Shown here: positions 8,863 through 17,318 of the stretch, piece after piece
How the letters are laid out: each line of letters opens with the position of its first letter
Position numbering within the stretch: position 1 is the first letter of the stretch
NCBI GenBank assembly: GCA_027315245.1
Contig: DAHUYK010000052.1
Location: 1 to 44,928, forward strand
Direction: 5' to 3'
Source of the DNA: Vulcanimicrobiota bacterium
GTDB lineage: Bacteria; Vulcanimicrobiota; Vulcanimicrobiia; Vulcanimicrobiales; Vulcanimicrobiaceae
Length of the DNA stretch: 44,928 nucleotides
Notes under the pieces: generated by a model
The model's database searches: none
Seen by the model: only the letters and a program-made list of their open reading frames with translations
What the model was told of the DNA's origin: nothing
Made by a program: the position numbers and the translations under genes

Positions 8863-10262
8863 AGAGGCCCGCGCTCACCCTCGCTTTGGCCATTGCCGTC
8901 GTTCTCGCTGCGGCCGCTCTGCTGTTGACGCATCGCGCCTCCGCACCGCAAGCAAGCCTCTCGCTTCCCCTTGCGGACGCCGGGTTCGGCGATCTCTTCG
9001 GCGGCGGAACGGCGGCAAGCGATCGCGTCGTCGGCGTCGCACTCGAGCAACTCGAGCAGGACTACTACAAACCGGTGAGCGCGCAAGCGGCGTTCCGCGG
9101 CGTTTCGGCGGCGCTCGTATCGTATCTGCACGCCAAGCACGTGACGCCGAGGCTTCCGGTGGAGCGCGCGACGGGCAATCTGAGCGCCGATGCGTCGCAC
9201 CTCGAAAGCGAGGTCGCCTACGCACAGCAGCATTACGGAAGGATCGCCGGCAGCAACGCGCTCTTGGAAGCGGCGTTGCGCGGCATGATGAACTCGGTCG
9301 ACGACCCGTACACCGTCTACTTGTCGCCCGAAGAGATCGCGCAGCTCACCGAAACGCTGAACGGCGGCAACTTCGGCGGCATCGGCGTGTACATACTTCC
9401 CCTGCGCAACCACGACATTCTCGTCGAACCCATCGAAGGGCTGCCGGCAAACCACGCCGGCATGCACGAGCCGCTCATTCTCCAAAGCGTCAACGGCACA
9501 CGCACCGACGGCCTATCCGCCGATTCCGTGCAAGCACTCATTCGCGGCGCCGCCGGAACCGTCGTGCGCATTCGCGCCTATCCGATCGACAAGCCGAAGC
9601 AAGCGCACACCTACCGCATCGTTCGCGAGATCATCCACGTCCCGACCGTCTTCGCAAAAATGGAGAACGGGATCGATTACATCCATCTTTCCGAGTTCGG
9701 CGAGACCTCGGCGCGAGAGATTCACGCCGCGCTGCTCGACGGTAAGGCGCGCGGCGCGAAGGGATACATTTTGGATTTGCGCGACAACGGCGGAGGCCTC
9801 GTCAACAGTGCGGTCGACATCGTCAGTTATTTCGTTCCGCGGGGCGCCGTCGTCGTCTCCGAGGTCGACCGCGCGGGCACCGTCTCGCCGCAGGTTGCCG
9901 ACGGCCAGACGATCCCAGGCCTCGAACCGTTAGTGATCCTCGTGAACAAGTACACGGCGAGTGCCTCCGAGATCACAGCCGGCGCATTGCAGGACTACCA
10001 TCTCGCCACCCTCATCGGCACGCAGACGTTCGGGAAAGGCGTCGTGCAGAGCATCTACCAGATGCCCAACGGCGAGGGAGCGCTCAAGATCACGGTAGCG
10101 CGTTACGTCACGCCGCGCGGGCGCGACATCGAGCACATCGGGATTCGGCCGAACGTCGTCGTGAACATGAATCCGCGGCTCATCGACACCCCGCAAGACG
10201 TTCAGCTCAAAGCCGCCAAAGCGCGCATAACGCAACTGTTGCACGCGTCAGGGCGTTCTTAG
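8859..10262 (+). CDS. S41 C-terminal processing protease, first of tandem pair
   Basis: 467 residues from a TTG at 8859 overlapping the previous stop as TTGA. N-terminal membrane or signal segment (6-24), a PDZ region (about 165-260; GGNFGGIGV) and the S41 protease core. The Ser/Lys dyad is Ser368 (TASASE) and Lys393 (TFGKG), spaced 25 residues apart as in Prc. Members trim C-terminal tails of periplasmic proteins, including murein hydrolases and their regulators, so the place after ftsEX-envC suggests control of hydrolase levels (inference). The PDZ region differs from that of the next gene (longer, with an extra N-terminal segment), so the two are old paralogues. Confidence 0.9.
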   Translation: MKRPALTLALAIAVVLAAAALLLTHRASAPQASLSLPLADAGFGDLFGGGTAASDRVVGVALEQLEQDYYKPVSAQAAFRGVSAALVSYLHAKHVTPRLPVERATGNLSADASHLESEVAYAQQHYGRIAGSNALLEAALRGMMNSVDDPYTVYLSPEEIAQLTETLNGGNFGGIGVYILPLRNHDILVEPIEGLPANHAGMHEPLILQSVNGTRTDGLSADSVQALIRGAAGTVVRIRAYPIDKPKQAHTYRIVREIIHVPTVFAKMENGIDYIHLSEFGETSAREIHAALLDGKARGAKGYILDLRDNGGGLVNSAVDIVSYFVPRGAVVVSEVDRAGTVSPQVADGQTIPGLEPLVILVNKYTASASEITAGALQDYHLATLIGTQTFGKGVVQSIYQMPNGEGALKITVARYVTPRGRDIEHIGIRPNVVVNMNPRLIDTPQDVQLKAAKARITQLLHASGRS

Positions 10263-10269
10263 GGGGACC

Positions 10270-11622
10270 ATGAAACGTCAATCCGCTTTGCTCGCCTGCG
10301 GCCTGGCAGCCGTACTCTTGGCACAGTCCGCCGCCGGCGCGGCTTCGCTCGCGCTGTCGAACACCGATCGAAGCGAGATTGCCGCGAGCTACGGGTACCT
10401 CGTCTCGAACTACTACAAACACTTAACGCCGCAGGCAATCTTGCAGTCGGTGCGCGGCGATTTGCTCACCACGTTGCACTCCAAGGGGATTCGGAACGCG
10501 CATCTCCCCGCGCTGCGCGCCATCGGCCTGGCGGGGGCGAACGTCAATGCGATCGATTCCGAGGTGCTTCAGGCAGCCCGTCAAGCGCACGGGCGCACCT
10601 CGGTGCATCACCTCAGCTACGTTGCCATCGACGGAATGATGCGTGCGGCACACGATCGTTACACCGTGTTCCTGACGCCGCGTGAGTTCGCGCAGCTCAA
10701 CGCAGGGCTCGACGGCGGCAACTTCGGCGGCATCGGCGTCGTCATTCAACAGGATCCGGCGTCGCATTACATCACGGTGGAGAACGTGATCCCGAACGGG
10801 CCCGCCGACAAGGCCGGCGTTCAGCAGGACGACGTGATCCTGGCCATCGACGGCACGACGACGAAGGCCATGTCGCTGCAGCAAGCGAGCACGCACCTTC
10901 GCGGAAAAGCGGGCACGAGCGTGCACCTGACCATAGCCCGCGACGGCAGGACGCTTGCGAGCCCGCTTGCCATAACGCGTGCCGAGATCCACGACGTCAG
11001 CGTCATCGAAAAGATGCTTCCCGGCAAGATCGGTTACGTGCAGCTCATGGTCTTCGGAGCCGATACCGGACAAGAGCTCACCGCAGCACTGAATCGTTTA
11101 GAGCAGCAGGGCGTACGAGCGATCGTGCTCGATCTGCGCGACAACGGCGGCGGCTATCTCGACGCTGCGATTGCAGTGAGTTCAAAGTTCATCCCGAGCG
11201 GACCGATCGTATCCGTCGAGCACGCGTCGGATGTTACGACCGAAGAGGCCGATGACACGGCCATCCCACCCGTCCCGCTTGCAGTGCTCGTCAACGGCTA
11301 CACCGCCTCGGCGTCGGAGATCACCTCGGGTGCCATTCAAGACAGCGGCGTCGGCACGATCATCGGCACGCGTACGTTCGGCAAGGGCGTCGTCCAAACG
11401 ATCTACCCGCTGGGGGACGGCTCGGCGGTGAAGATCACCACCGCTCGCTACCTCACGCCGCACAATCGCAACATCAACCATTTGGGAATCATGCCAGACA
11501 TCCCGGTCGCCGAAAACAAGGACCCGCGCTTCGGCGACCCCGCCCACGACGCGCAGCTCGCCCGGGCGATCGAGTTTCTTCAGAGCCGGCTCGCCGCTCT
11601 TAATACTCGCGACAACGGCTGA
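10270..11622 (+). CDS. S41 C-terminal processing protease, second of tandem pair
   Basis: 450 residues with a signal peptide (1-25), a PDZ domain (about 150-240; GGNFGGIGV, then NGPADKAGVQQDDVILAIDG, a canonical PDZ) and the S41 core with Ser347 (TASASE) and Lys372 (TFGKG). It starts 7 nt after its paralogue behind a strong AGGGGG site. PDZ loops differ between the two copies, which points to different substrates. It converges on the RNase E/G gene with 17 nt between stops and no visible hairpin terminator in the gap. Confidence 0.91.
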   Translation: MKRQSALLACGLAAVLLAQSAAGAASLALSNTDRSEIAASYGYLVSNYYKHLTPQAILQSVRGDLLTTLHSKGIRNAHLPALRAIGLAGANVNAIDSEVLQAARQAHGRTSVHHLSYVAIDGMMRAAHDRYTVFLTPREFAQLNAGLDGGNFGGIGVVIQQDPASHYITVENVIPNGPADKAGVQQDDVILAIDGTTTKAMSLQQASTHLRGKAGTSVHLTIARDGRTLASPLAITRAEIHDVSVIEKMLPGKIGYVQLMVFGADTGQELTAALNRLEQQGVRAIVLDLRDNGGGYLDAAIAVSSKFIPSGPIVSVEHASDVTTEEADDTAIPPVPLAVLVNGYTASASEITSGAIQDSGVGTIIGTRTFGKGVVQTIYPLGDGSAVKITTARYLTPHNRNINHLGIMPDIPVAENKDPRFGDPAHDAQLARAIEFLQSRLAALNTRDNG

Positions 11623-11639
11623 CCGGCAGGCTCCTCGCG

Positions 11640-14015
11640 TTACGTTGCTTTCTTCCGCGTTCGGCGCTGCGCGGTCGTCGTCGCCTTCGCGGACCCCTTT
11701 TTGCGGCTCCGCTTCTCACCCGAAGGTATTGCGACTAACTCGGCCGTCTCGACTGCCGGCGCGGCGGGCTCGGTCTGCGCGGTCGCACGCGTGCGCCGCC
11801 GCCGAGCCGGTTTCGCGATTGCAGGCTCCTCCGGCGGCAGGCTGAGGCTCGGCGGGGGCGGCGCTACGGCCGGGGCTACTGCAGGGGATACCGGTGCGAT
11901 CGCGCCGCCTCCGCGTCCCCGGCGGCCGCGCCGGCGCCGGCGCCGGCGGCCCTGAGCCTCGCGCTCCTGCGGCGGAGCTTCGCTCTGCACCTCTGCGCTC
12001 TGCGGCGGAATGCCAGCTGCCGGCGCAACCTCCAGGCCATGACCGCGACCCCGGCCGCGACGTCCGCGCCGACGGCGGCGCTTACGCTGGCCCGTCTCTT
12101 GCCCAGCGTCCTGACGCTCGCCGATGACGATCGCTTCGGGACGCTGCTGCGCCTTGTTTTGGGCGACCAACGCCTTGTCTTGCGCCTCTTCCTCTTCGGT
12201 GACCGTCGTAATGCCGATCGGTGGGCGCGCCTGCGCCTGTTGCGCCGCTTCCTGCGCCAGCTCGCGCAGCGCCTTCGTTTGCTCGGCGGCGGTCGGCGCG
12301 CCCTTGCGCTTGCGACGACGCGTCTTCTTTGCGCCCGCGGTTACCACGGTTTCGGCGATCACTGCGTCGGTTTCATCGTCAACGTCGATGATCCGCACGC
12401 GCGCCGGGCCGCCGGCGTTGTTGGCACCGTTTTCTACCTCGACCACGCGTCCCGCGATAACGGCGGCGGCTGAGGTTCCGTTCGGCAAGCGTCCCGGCAG
12501 CAGTTCGACGTCGTGCTCGTCGCCGACGCGCACCGCGCCGGCGTCTTTGAGCGACGCGATGCGCTCGATCCGCCAGCGTTCGGGATGCAGCATCGGATCG
12601 ACGCGTACGTGAATAGAACGCTGCAGCTGCTGCGCGAGCGCCTTGCATTCGTCTTCGAACCAGAACTCCATTTGGGCGGCCACGGTCGGGGCAGTATAGA
12701 CGACGATCTCGGCCGCTCCGTCCGCGCCGCGATCGCGAATGCCGCGGAACGCTTCGATGGCGACCGACTCCGGCGACATGACGTTGCCAAGGCCGTCGCA
12801 GGAAGGGCACGCTCCCTGCAGTTGGGCCCCGAGATCCTTGCCAATGCGCTTGCGAGTGAACTCGAGCAGACCAAGATTCGAAAACGATTGGATCGTCGAA
12901 CGCGTCCGATCGCGGCGCAGGCCGTCTTCGAGCGTTTTGATGACGCGATTGCGCGATGCTTCGCTCGACATGTCGATGAAATCGACGACGATGATGCCGC
13001 CGATGTCGCGCAGGCGAACTTGACGCGCAATCTCGGCTGCCGCTTCGACGTTCGTCTTGACGATCGTGTCCTCGAGGTTCTTGCCGCCCGTGAACTTGCC
13101 GGAGTTGACGTCGACGACGGTGAGCGCCTCGGTCGTCTCGATGACGATGGAGCCTCCCGACGACAGATTGATCTTCGGCCGCAGCAGCTTGCGCAGCTCC
13201 TCGTCGACCTTGAAATCCGCAAAAAGGTCGTGGCCGCCTTGGTAGTGCTGCACGCGATCGAGGTACTGCGGACCGAGCAACTGCAAGAACTCGCGCACGC
13301 GCCTGTACTCCGTCTCGTCGTCGATGAGCACGCGCTCCACGTCGGCGGTGACGAAGTCGCGCGCGGCTTTGTAGACGAGGTTCATGTCTTTGTGCAGGAG
13401 AGCGGGAACTGCCGCGCGCTTGTACGTTTCGAGAATGCCGTGCCACATGCGAATGAGCACGCCGAGGTCCGCGATGAGCTCCGCCTCGCTCACGTCCGCC
13501 GCCGCCGTCCTGACGACGGTGGCCATCCCCTCGGGGCGGATGCGCTTCATGACGGATTTGAGGCGATCGCGCTCTTGCACCGACTCGATCTTGCGCGAAA
13601 CGCCCGAGAACCGCCCGGTGGGCATGAGGATGAGGTAGCGTCCCGGGAGCGAGATGTTCGTCGAGATGCGTGCGCCTTTGAGGCCGCGCGGCTCCTTGAC
13701 GATCTGAACGAGCACTTCGTCGCCGCGTTTGACCTTCTCGCCGATCGTGAAGCCGCTGTGGCCGTGCGTGATCTCGACCTCGCCGATGTTCAGAGGCTGC
13801 TTGTTGATGTCGTCGACATAGAGAAAGGCATTTCGCCCAAGTCCGATGTCGACGAACGCTGCGCCCATCCCAGGCAGTACGTTCTGCACTTTGCCCTTGT
13901 AGATGGACCCGATAACGCGCTCTTCGCGTTCGATGTAGAGTTCGGCGAGTGAGCCGTTCTCCAGTATGGCGACCCGGTTCTCCCAGGGGTCGCTCGAGAT
14001 CAAAATCTCGTTCAA
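11640..14015 (-). CDS. rng: Ribonuclease E/G with Arg-rich C-terminal tail
   Basis: 791 residues. An S1 domain (about 35-125) is followed by the RNase E/G catalytic core with the metal-binding Asp302 (VDVNSG) and Asp345 (VVDFIDM), and the zinc-link cysteines 403 and 406 (CPSC), nearly the same numbers as E. coli RNase E. After residue ~520 comes an OB/TRAM-like segment, then a disordered tail with two Arg-Gly-rich tracts (about 644-658 and 689-703) and Pro/Ala linkers ending in a Lys/Arg cluster. Single-strand endonuclease of mRNA decay and rRNA processing. The start is TTG at 14015 behind AGAGGA; an ATG nearby is out of frame. Last gene of the min-rodA operon, 119 nt after rodA. The long tail makes it closer to RNase E than RNase G in architecture. 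Confidence 0.92.
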   Translation of the reverse strand: MNEILISSDPWENRVAILENGSLAELYIEREERVIGSIYKGKVQNVLPGMGAAFVDIGLGRNAFLYVDDINKQPLNIGEVEITHGHSGFTIGEKVKRGDEVLVQIVKEPRGLKGARISTNISLPGRYLILMPTGRFSGVSRKIESVQERDRLKSVMKRIRPEGMATVVRTAAADVSEAELIADLGVLIRMWHGILETYKRAAVPALLHKDMNLVYKAARDFVTADVERVLIDDETEYRRVREFLQLLGPQYLDRVQHYQGGHDLFADFKVDEELRKLLRPKINLSSGGSIVIETTEALTVVDVNSGKFTGGKNLEDTIVKTNVEAAAEIARQVRLRDIGGIIVVDFIDMSSEASRNRVIKTLEDGLRRDRTRSTIQSFSNLGLLEFTRKRIGKDLGAQLQGACPSCDGLGNVMSPESVAIEAFRGIRDRGADGAAEIVVYTAPTVAAQMEFWFEDECKALAQQLQRSIHVRVDPMLHPERWRIERIASLKDAGAVRVGDEHDVELLPGRLPNGTSAAAVIAGRVVEVENGANNAGGPARVRIIDVDDETDAVIAETVVTAGAKKTRRRKRKGAPTAAEQTKALRELAQEAAQQAQARPPIGITTVTEEEEAQDKALVAQNKAQQRPEAIVIGERQDAGQETGQRKRRRRRGRRGRGRGHGLEVAPAAGIPPQSAEVQSEAPPQEREAQGRRRRRRRGRRGRGGGAIAPVSPAVAPAVAPPPPSLSLPPEEPAIAKPARRRRTRATAQTEPAAPAVETAELVAIPSGEKRSRKKGSAKATTTAQRRTRKKAT

Positions 14016-14134
14016 ACCATCCTCTATTTGGATCGCGTGGATCCGGGGGTGAAGTGGTGCGGCACGCCATCCAGCGGCTTGTACAGCGTCGCGCGGCGCA
14101 GCCGGAACCCCTTCGAAAGCTTTCGTGCCCTCTT

Positions 14135-15274
14135 CTACGCGTTCCCCAGGACGTCCCTGTCGCGTTGCCCGTAGATGTTGAGCAGTATCCCGAGCGCCGC
14201 GAAATCGGTCAGCAGCGCCGAGCCCCCGTACGACATGAACGGCAGCGGAATCCCCGTAATCGGCATGATGCCGACGGTCATGCCCACGTTGACGAGGACG
14301 TGGAAGAAGATCATGGCCGTCAACCCACCCGCAAGCAGGTAGCCGAAGCGGTCACGTGCAGCAAAGACGGTCCTGATGCCACCGTAGAGCATCGCTCCGT
14401 AGAGCGCAACGAGCAGTAGGCCGCCGACGAAGCCCATCTCCTCTGCGAGCACCGTAAAGACGAAGTCTCGCGAGTGGAAGGGTACGAAGTTCAACTGCGT
14501 CTGCGTGCCGTGATGAAGCCCGCGTCCGAACCAGTCGCCGTTGCCGACCGCGATCTTTGCTTGGTCCAAGTTGTAACCGGCGCCTTGCGGATCCGCTTGC
14601 GGGTTGAGGAAGCTGAAGAGCCGCGCCTTCTGAAACGGCTTCAGGAGCACGTTCGTGCCGAGCGCGACGGCGGCGGCGAGTAAGACGCTCATACCGTAGA
14701 TGGCGAAATCGCCGATCTTCGGAAGCGAGAAGAAAAGCTGCACGGTGAGAATCGCGAGCAGGACGAGCGCGGTACCGAGATCGGGCTGCTTGAGGATGAG
14801 CAGCGTGGGAATACCGACGACGATCAGCGGTTTCCAGAGATCGCTTAGGCGATCGTACGCGCCACGCGAAAGAACGGATGCAAGCGCGATCGCCACGACG
14901 ACCTTCGCGGGCTCCGACGGCTCGAAGGTCCCCAGTGGCCCGAGCGATATCCAGCGCTGCGCCCCGAAGGCCGCGTGGCCGCCGCGAAGGATGAAGAGCA
15001 ACAGCGCGAGGTTGAGACCGTAGAGAGGGACGGCCCATCGCGCCCAGGCGCGGTAGTCCACGAAAGACAGCGCGACCATGAGCGGAAGGCCGAGCGCAAC
15101 GTAGAGTATCTGCCGGCGGTACTCGCCGGCCGACTGCGGATCGTGCAGACCCGCCGACTGAATGCAGAGAATGCCGAGCAGCGATATTGCGATGCACGGC
15201 ACGGCGAGAGCCCAGTTGAAGTTACGCAGATAGCGGCGAACGGCGCTGTTGCTGCGCAAGACGAGGGAGGCCAT
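14135..15274 (-). CDS. rodA: Rod shape-determining SEDS glycosyltransferase RodA
   Basis: 379 residues, about ten transmembrane helices. The SEDS signature is clear: the FEPSEPAK block, the large loop with LNFVPFHSRDFVFTVLAEEMGFVGG and the final GIPLPFMSYGGSALL. RodA polymerises glycan strands from lipid II together with a class B PBP, driving rod elongation. Start at 15274 behind an AGGAGG that is rather close. It follows minE by 14 nt and precedes the RNase gene, an order that links elongation to division-site placement. FtsW is the alternative; the length and the min neighbourhood favour RodA. Confidence 0.92.
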   Translation of the reverse strand: MASLVLRSNSAVRRYLRNFNWALAVPCIAISLLGILCIQSAGLHDPQSAGEYRRQILYVALGLPLMVALSFVDYRAWARWAVPLYGLNLALLLFILRGGHAAFGAQRWISLGPLGTFEPSEPAKVVVAIALASVLSRGAYDRLSDLWKPLIVVGIPTLLILKQPDLGTALVLLAILTVQLFFSLPKIGDFAIYGMSVLLAAAVALGTNVLLKPFQKARLFSFLNPQADPQGAGYNLDQAKIAVGNGDWFGRGLHHGTQTQLNFVPFHSRDFVFTVLAEEMGFVGGLLLVALYGAMLYGGIRTVFAARDRFGYLLAGGLTAMIFFHVLVNVGMTVGIMPITGIPLPFMSYGGSALLTDFAALGILLNIYGQRDRDVLGNA

Positions 15275-15288
15275 TGCCTCCTCTCGTT

Positions 15289-15651
15289 CTACGTCGCTGC
15301 GGCGGGTTCCGCAGCCGAAGCCGTCGTTCGACGCCGGCGGCTGCGTTTGCGGCGCGGGCGCACCGCAGGCGGAGCGGGGGGAGCCGGCGGCTCGGGCCGG
15401 CGCACCGAGAGGATTGGGATGTTCGCGAGCAGCGCGATCGCGCGATCCTGACGCTCGAACGTCACTTCGATCTTCTCGCGGTCCACCTCGACGTGGCGAG
15501 ATATAACGTCGACGAGATCGCGCTTCATCGCATCAACGATCTCCGGACCGAGCGCAAGGTGGTCGGTCATGAGGACGAGCCGCAAGCGTTCTTTCGCCGT
15601 GCTCGCACTCGGCGAAGCCGCTGAGAGGAACCGCCGTAGGAACTCGATCAT
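15289..15651 (-). CDS. minE: Cell division topological specificity factor MinE with basic tail
   Basis: 120 residues. The first ~82 are standard MinE: amphipathic membrane-targeting start (MIEFLRRFLS), the MinD-contacting stretch TAKERLRLVLMTDH, and the dimer domain ending ALLANIPIL. MinE stimulates MinD ATPase and drives Min oscillation. Beyond it is an unusual extension of ~38 residues: a Pro-Ala linker and a very basic run (98-108, mostly Arg) before an Ala-rich end. The ATG at 15651 overlaps the minD1 stop (ATGA) with GGAGG upstream. The basic tail recalls that of the RNase gene in the same operon; its role is unknown. Confidence 0.92.
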   Translation of the reverse strand: MIEFLRRFLSAASPSASTAKERLRLVLMTDHLALGPEIVDAMKRDLVDVISRHVEVDREKIEVTFERQDRAIALLANIPILSVRRPEPPAPPAPPAVRPRRKRSRRRRTTASAAEPAAAT

Positions 15652-16502
15652 GCGCGGCCTCCTCGAAAGAGCCGCTCGAAGAGCGTCGGCTTTGGCATTT
15701 CCACGCGCGGCGCGGGGACGTCTTCGCCGGCGATGCGCGCTGCGATTGCGTGGTACGCGTTCGCCGTTTGACCGTCGCGGCTCAGCGCGAGCGGCTCTCC
15801 TCGATTCGTCGTCACGATGATCTGCGGTTCGTCGGCGATGACGCCGAGAAGCGGAAGCCGCAAGAAGGCGTCGACGTCCTCGACCGAGAGCATCGTGCCC
15901 TTCTTCACGAGTTGCGGACGAACGCGGTTGATGACGAGCTGCGGCCGAAAGCGATTGCCCAACAGGCCGACGACGCGATCGACGTCGCGAACGGCCGAGA
16001 CCTCAGGCGTACAGACGACGATTGCCTCCTGCGCGCCGGCAACGGCGTTCTTGAACCCTTTTTCGATGCCGGCGGGCGAGTCGATGATGACGTAGTCGAA
16101 ACGTTCGCGCAATGACGCGACGAGCGCGCGCATCTTCTCGGTGTCCACCTCTTCCTTTTCGCGTGACTGCGCGGCAGCGAGAAGATAGAGACCGTCGCTG
16201 TGCTTGTCGGCAACGAGAGCGTCGTCGAGCGACGCGTTCTCGTCGAGCACGTCGAGCACGTGGTACTGCACTCGATTCTCGAGCCCGAGCAGGATGTCGA
16301 GATTGCGCAGGCCGATGTCCGCGTCAACGAGAGCGACGCGCGCTCCTCGTTGCGCAAGCGCCGTGCCGAGGTTTGCCGTCGTCGTCGTCTTGCCGACCCC
16401 ACCCTTGCCCGACGTCACGACGATCGCCCGGCCGAGCTTCGTCGTTTCGCCTCTGGTGACGGCAGGCTCGGTCGCAGTCGCGGTGTGCGTGAGCGCATGC
16501 AT
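15648..16502 (-). CDS. minD: Septum site-determining ATPase MinD, copy 1
   Basis: 284 residues from the ATG at 16502, chosen because GGAGG lies 8 nt before it; an ATG at 16517 directly after the previous stop would add five residues. An N-terminal extension of ~25 residues precedes the ParA/MinD core with deviant Walker A SGKGGVGKTTT (Lys33, Lys38), VDADIGLRNLD and DSPAGIE. The C-terminus LFERLFRGGRA can form the amphipathic membrane-binding helix of MinD. It directly follows a second minD gene and directly precedes minE (4-nt overlap), so this copy has the classic minDE arrangement. MinD recruits MinC to the membrane to block FtsZ near the poles. Confidence 0.93.
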   Translation of the reverse strand: MHALTHTATATEPAVTRGETTKLGRAIVVTSGKGGVGKTTTTANLGTALAQRGARVALVDADIGLRNLDILLGLENRVQYHVLDVLDENASLDDALVADKHSDGLYLLAAAQSREKEEVDTEKMRALVASLRERFDYVIIDSPAGIEKGFKNAVAGAQEAIVVCTPEVSAVRDVDRVVGLLGNRFRPQLVINRVRPQLVKKGTMLSVEDVDAFLRLPLLGVIADEPQIIVTTNRGEPLALSRDGQTANAYHAIAARIAGEDVPAPRVEMPKPTLFERLFRGGRA

Positions 16503-16517
16503 GGGCGGTACCTCCAT

Positions 16518-17318
16518 CTATCCTGTGGTGAGGCCGGCAAAGAGCCGGCCGAGCAGCCCGTGGCGATAGCCATTGCCGAATCTCGTGAAGGGAACGATCT
16601 CGCCTTCCAGCCGGCGCACGATCTTGTGAAAAATCGCTGCAAGCCGCTTCGAATCGTCGAGCACGAGCGGTTCGCCACGATTCGTCGTATCGATGATCTC
16701 CTCGTCGTCGGGGATGACGCCGAGCAGCTCGACCCCAAGCACTTCGCAGACGTCTTCGACGGAGAGCATGTCGCCGGTGTGCACCATCTCGGGCCGCAAG
16801 CGATTGACGATGAGCCGAATCGGCAGCGCTCGATCCGAGAGCTTTCCAACGACGCGATCCGCGTCTCGTATGGCGCTGACCTCCGGCGTCGTGACGACGA
16901 TCGCCTCGGTCGCACCTGCAATCGCGTTGCGGAAGCCGCCTTCGATACCGGCCGGCGAATCGACGAGCACGTAATCGGCCGCCTCCGCGGCTTGATCGAC
17001 GATCGCGGCGAACTGTTCTTGGGTCACAGCGTCTTTGTCGCGGGTCTGCGACGCCGGAAGCAGCGAAAGCGCAGGGAACCGCTTGTCGCGGATCAGGGCT
17101 TGGCGCAGCTGGCAACGTCCCTCGGCGACCTCCACGAGGTCGACGACGATGCGCTTCTCCAAGCCGAGCACGAGGTCGAGATTGCGCAGCCCGATATCCG
17201 CGTCGACGAGGATGACACGCTTGCCTGCCGTCGCGAGCGCGGCGCCGAGATTCACGGTGGTCGTCGTCTTTCCGACGCCTCCCTTCCCGGACGTGACGAC
17301 GATTTTACGTGCGCTCAG
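16518..17318 (-). CDS. minD: Septum site-determining ATPase MinD, copy 2 (CTG start)
   Basis: 266 residues if translation begins at a CTG at 17318. That start restores the full N-terminus with the deviant Walker A SGKGGVGKTTT (Lys12, Lys17). The first in-frame ATG/GTG/TTG is the GTG at 17255, which would delete the nucleotide-binding loop. GGAGG lies exactly 7 nt before the CTG, and CTG overlaps the minC stop as CTGA. The rest has VDADIGLRNLDLVLGLE, DSPAGIE and a C-terminal GLLGRLFAGL membrane-binding helix, so both copies look functional. It sits between minC and minD1 (15 nt to the minD1 ATG). It may form heterodimers with copy 1 or have its own partner (inference). Confidence 0.88.
   Translation of the reverse strand: MSARKIVVTSGKGGVGKTTTTVNLGAALATAGKRVILVDADIGLRNLDLVLGLEKRIVVDLVEVAEGRCQLRQALIRDKRFPALSLLPASQTRDKDAVTQEQFAAIVDQAAEAADYVLVDSPAGIEGGFRNAIAGATEAIVVTTPEVSAIRDADRVVGKLSDRALPIRLIVNRLRPEMVHTGDMLSVEDVCEVLGVELLGVIPDDEEIIDTTNRGEPLVLDDSKRLAAIFHKIVRRLEGEIVPFTRFGNGYRHGLLGRLFAGLTTG

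Noticed and set aside
11890-12075. Repeat array or CRISPR in the RNase gene
   Set aside because: The repetitive look comes from Arg/Gly/Pro codon runs in the RNase tail; there are no equal spacers.
14114-14125. Palindrome CGAAAGCTTTCG between rodA and the RNase gene as a terminator
   Set aside because: No loop and no T-run; with only 4 usable base pairs after allowing a loop it is not a credible terminator. Palindromes of this size occur by chance.
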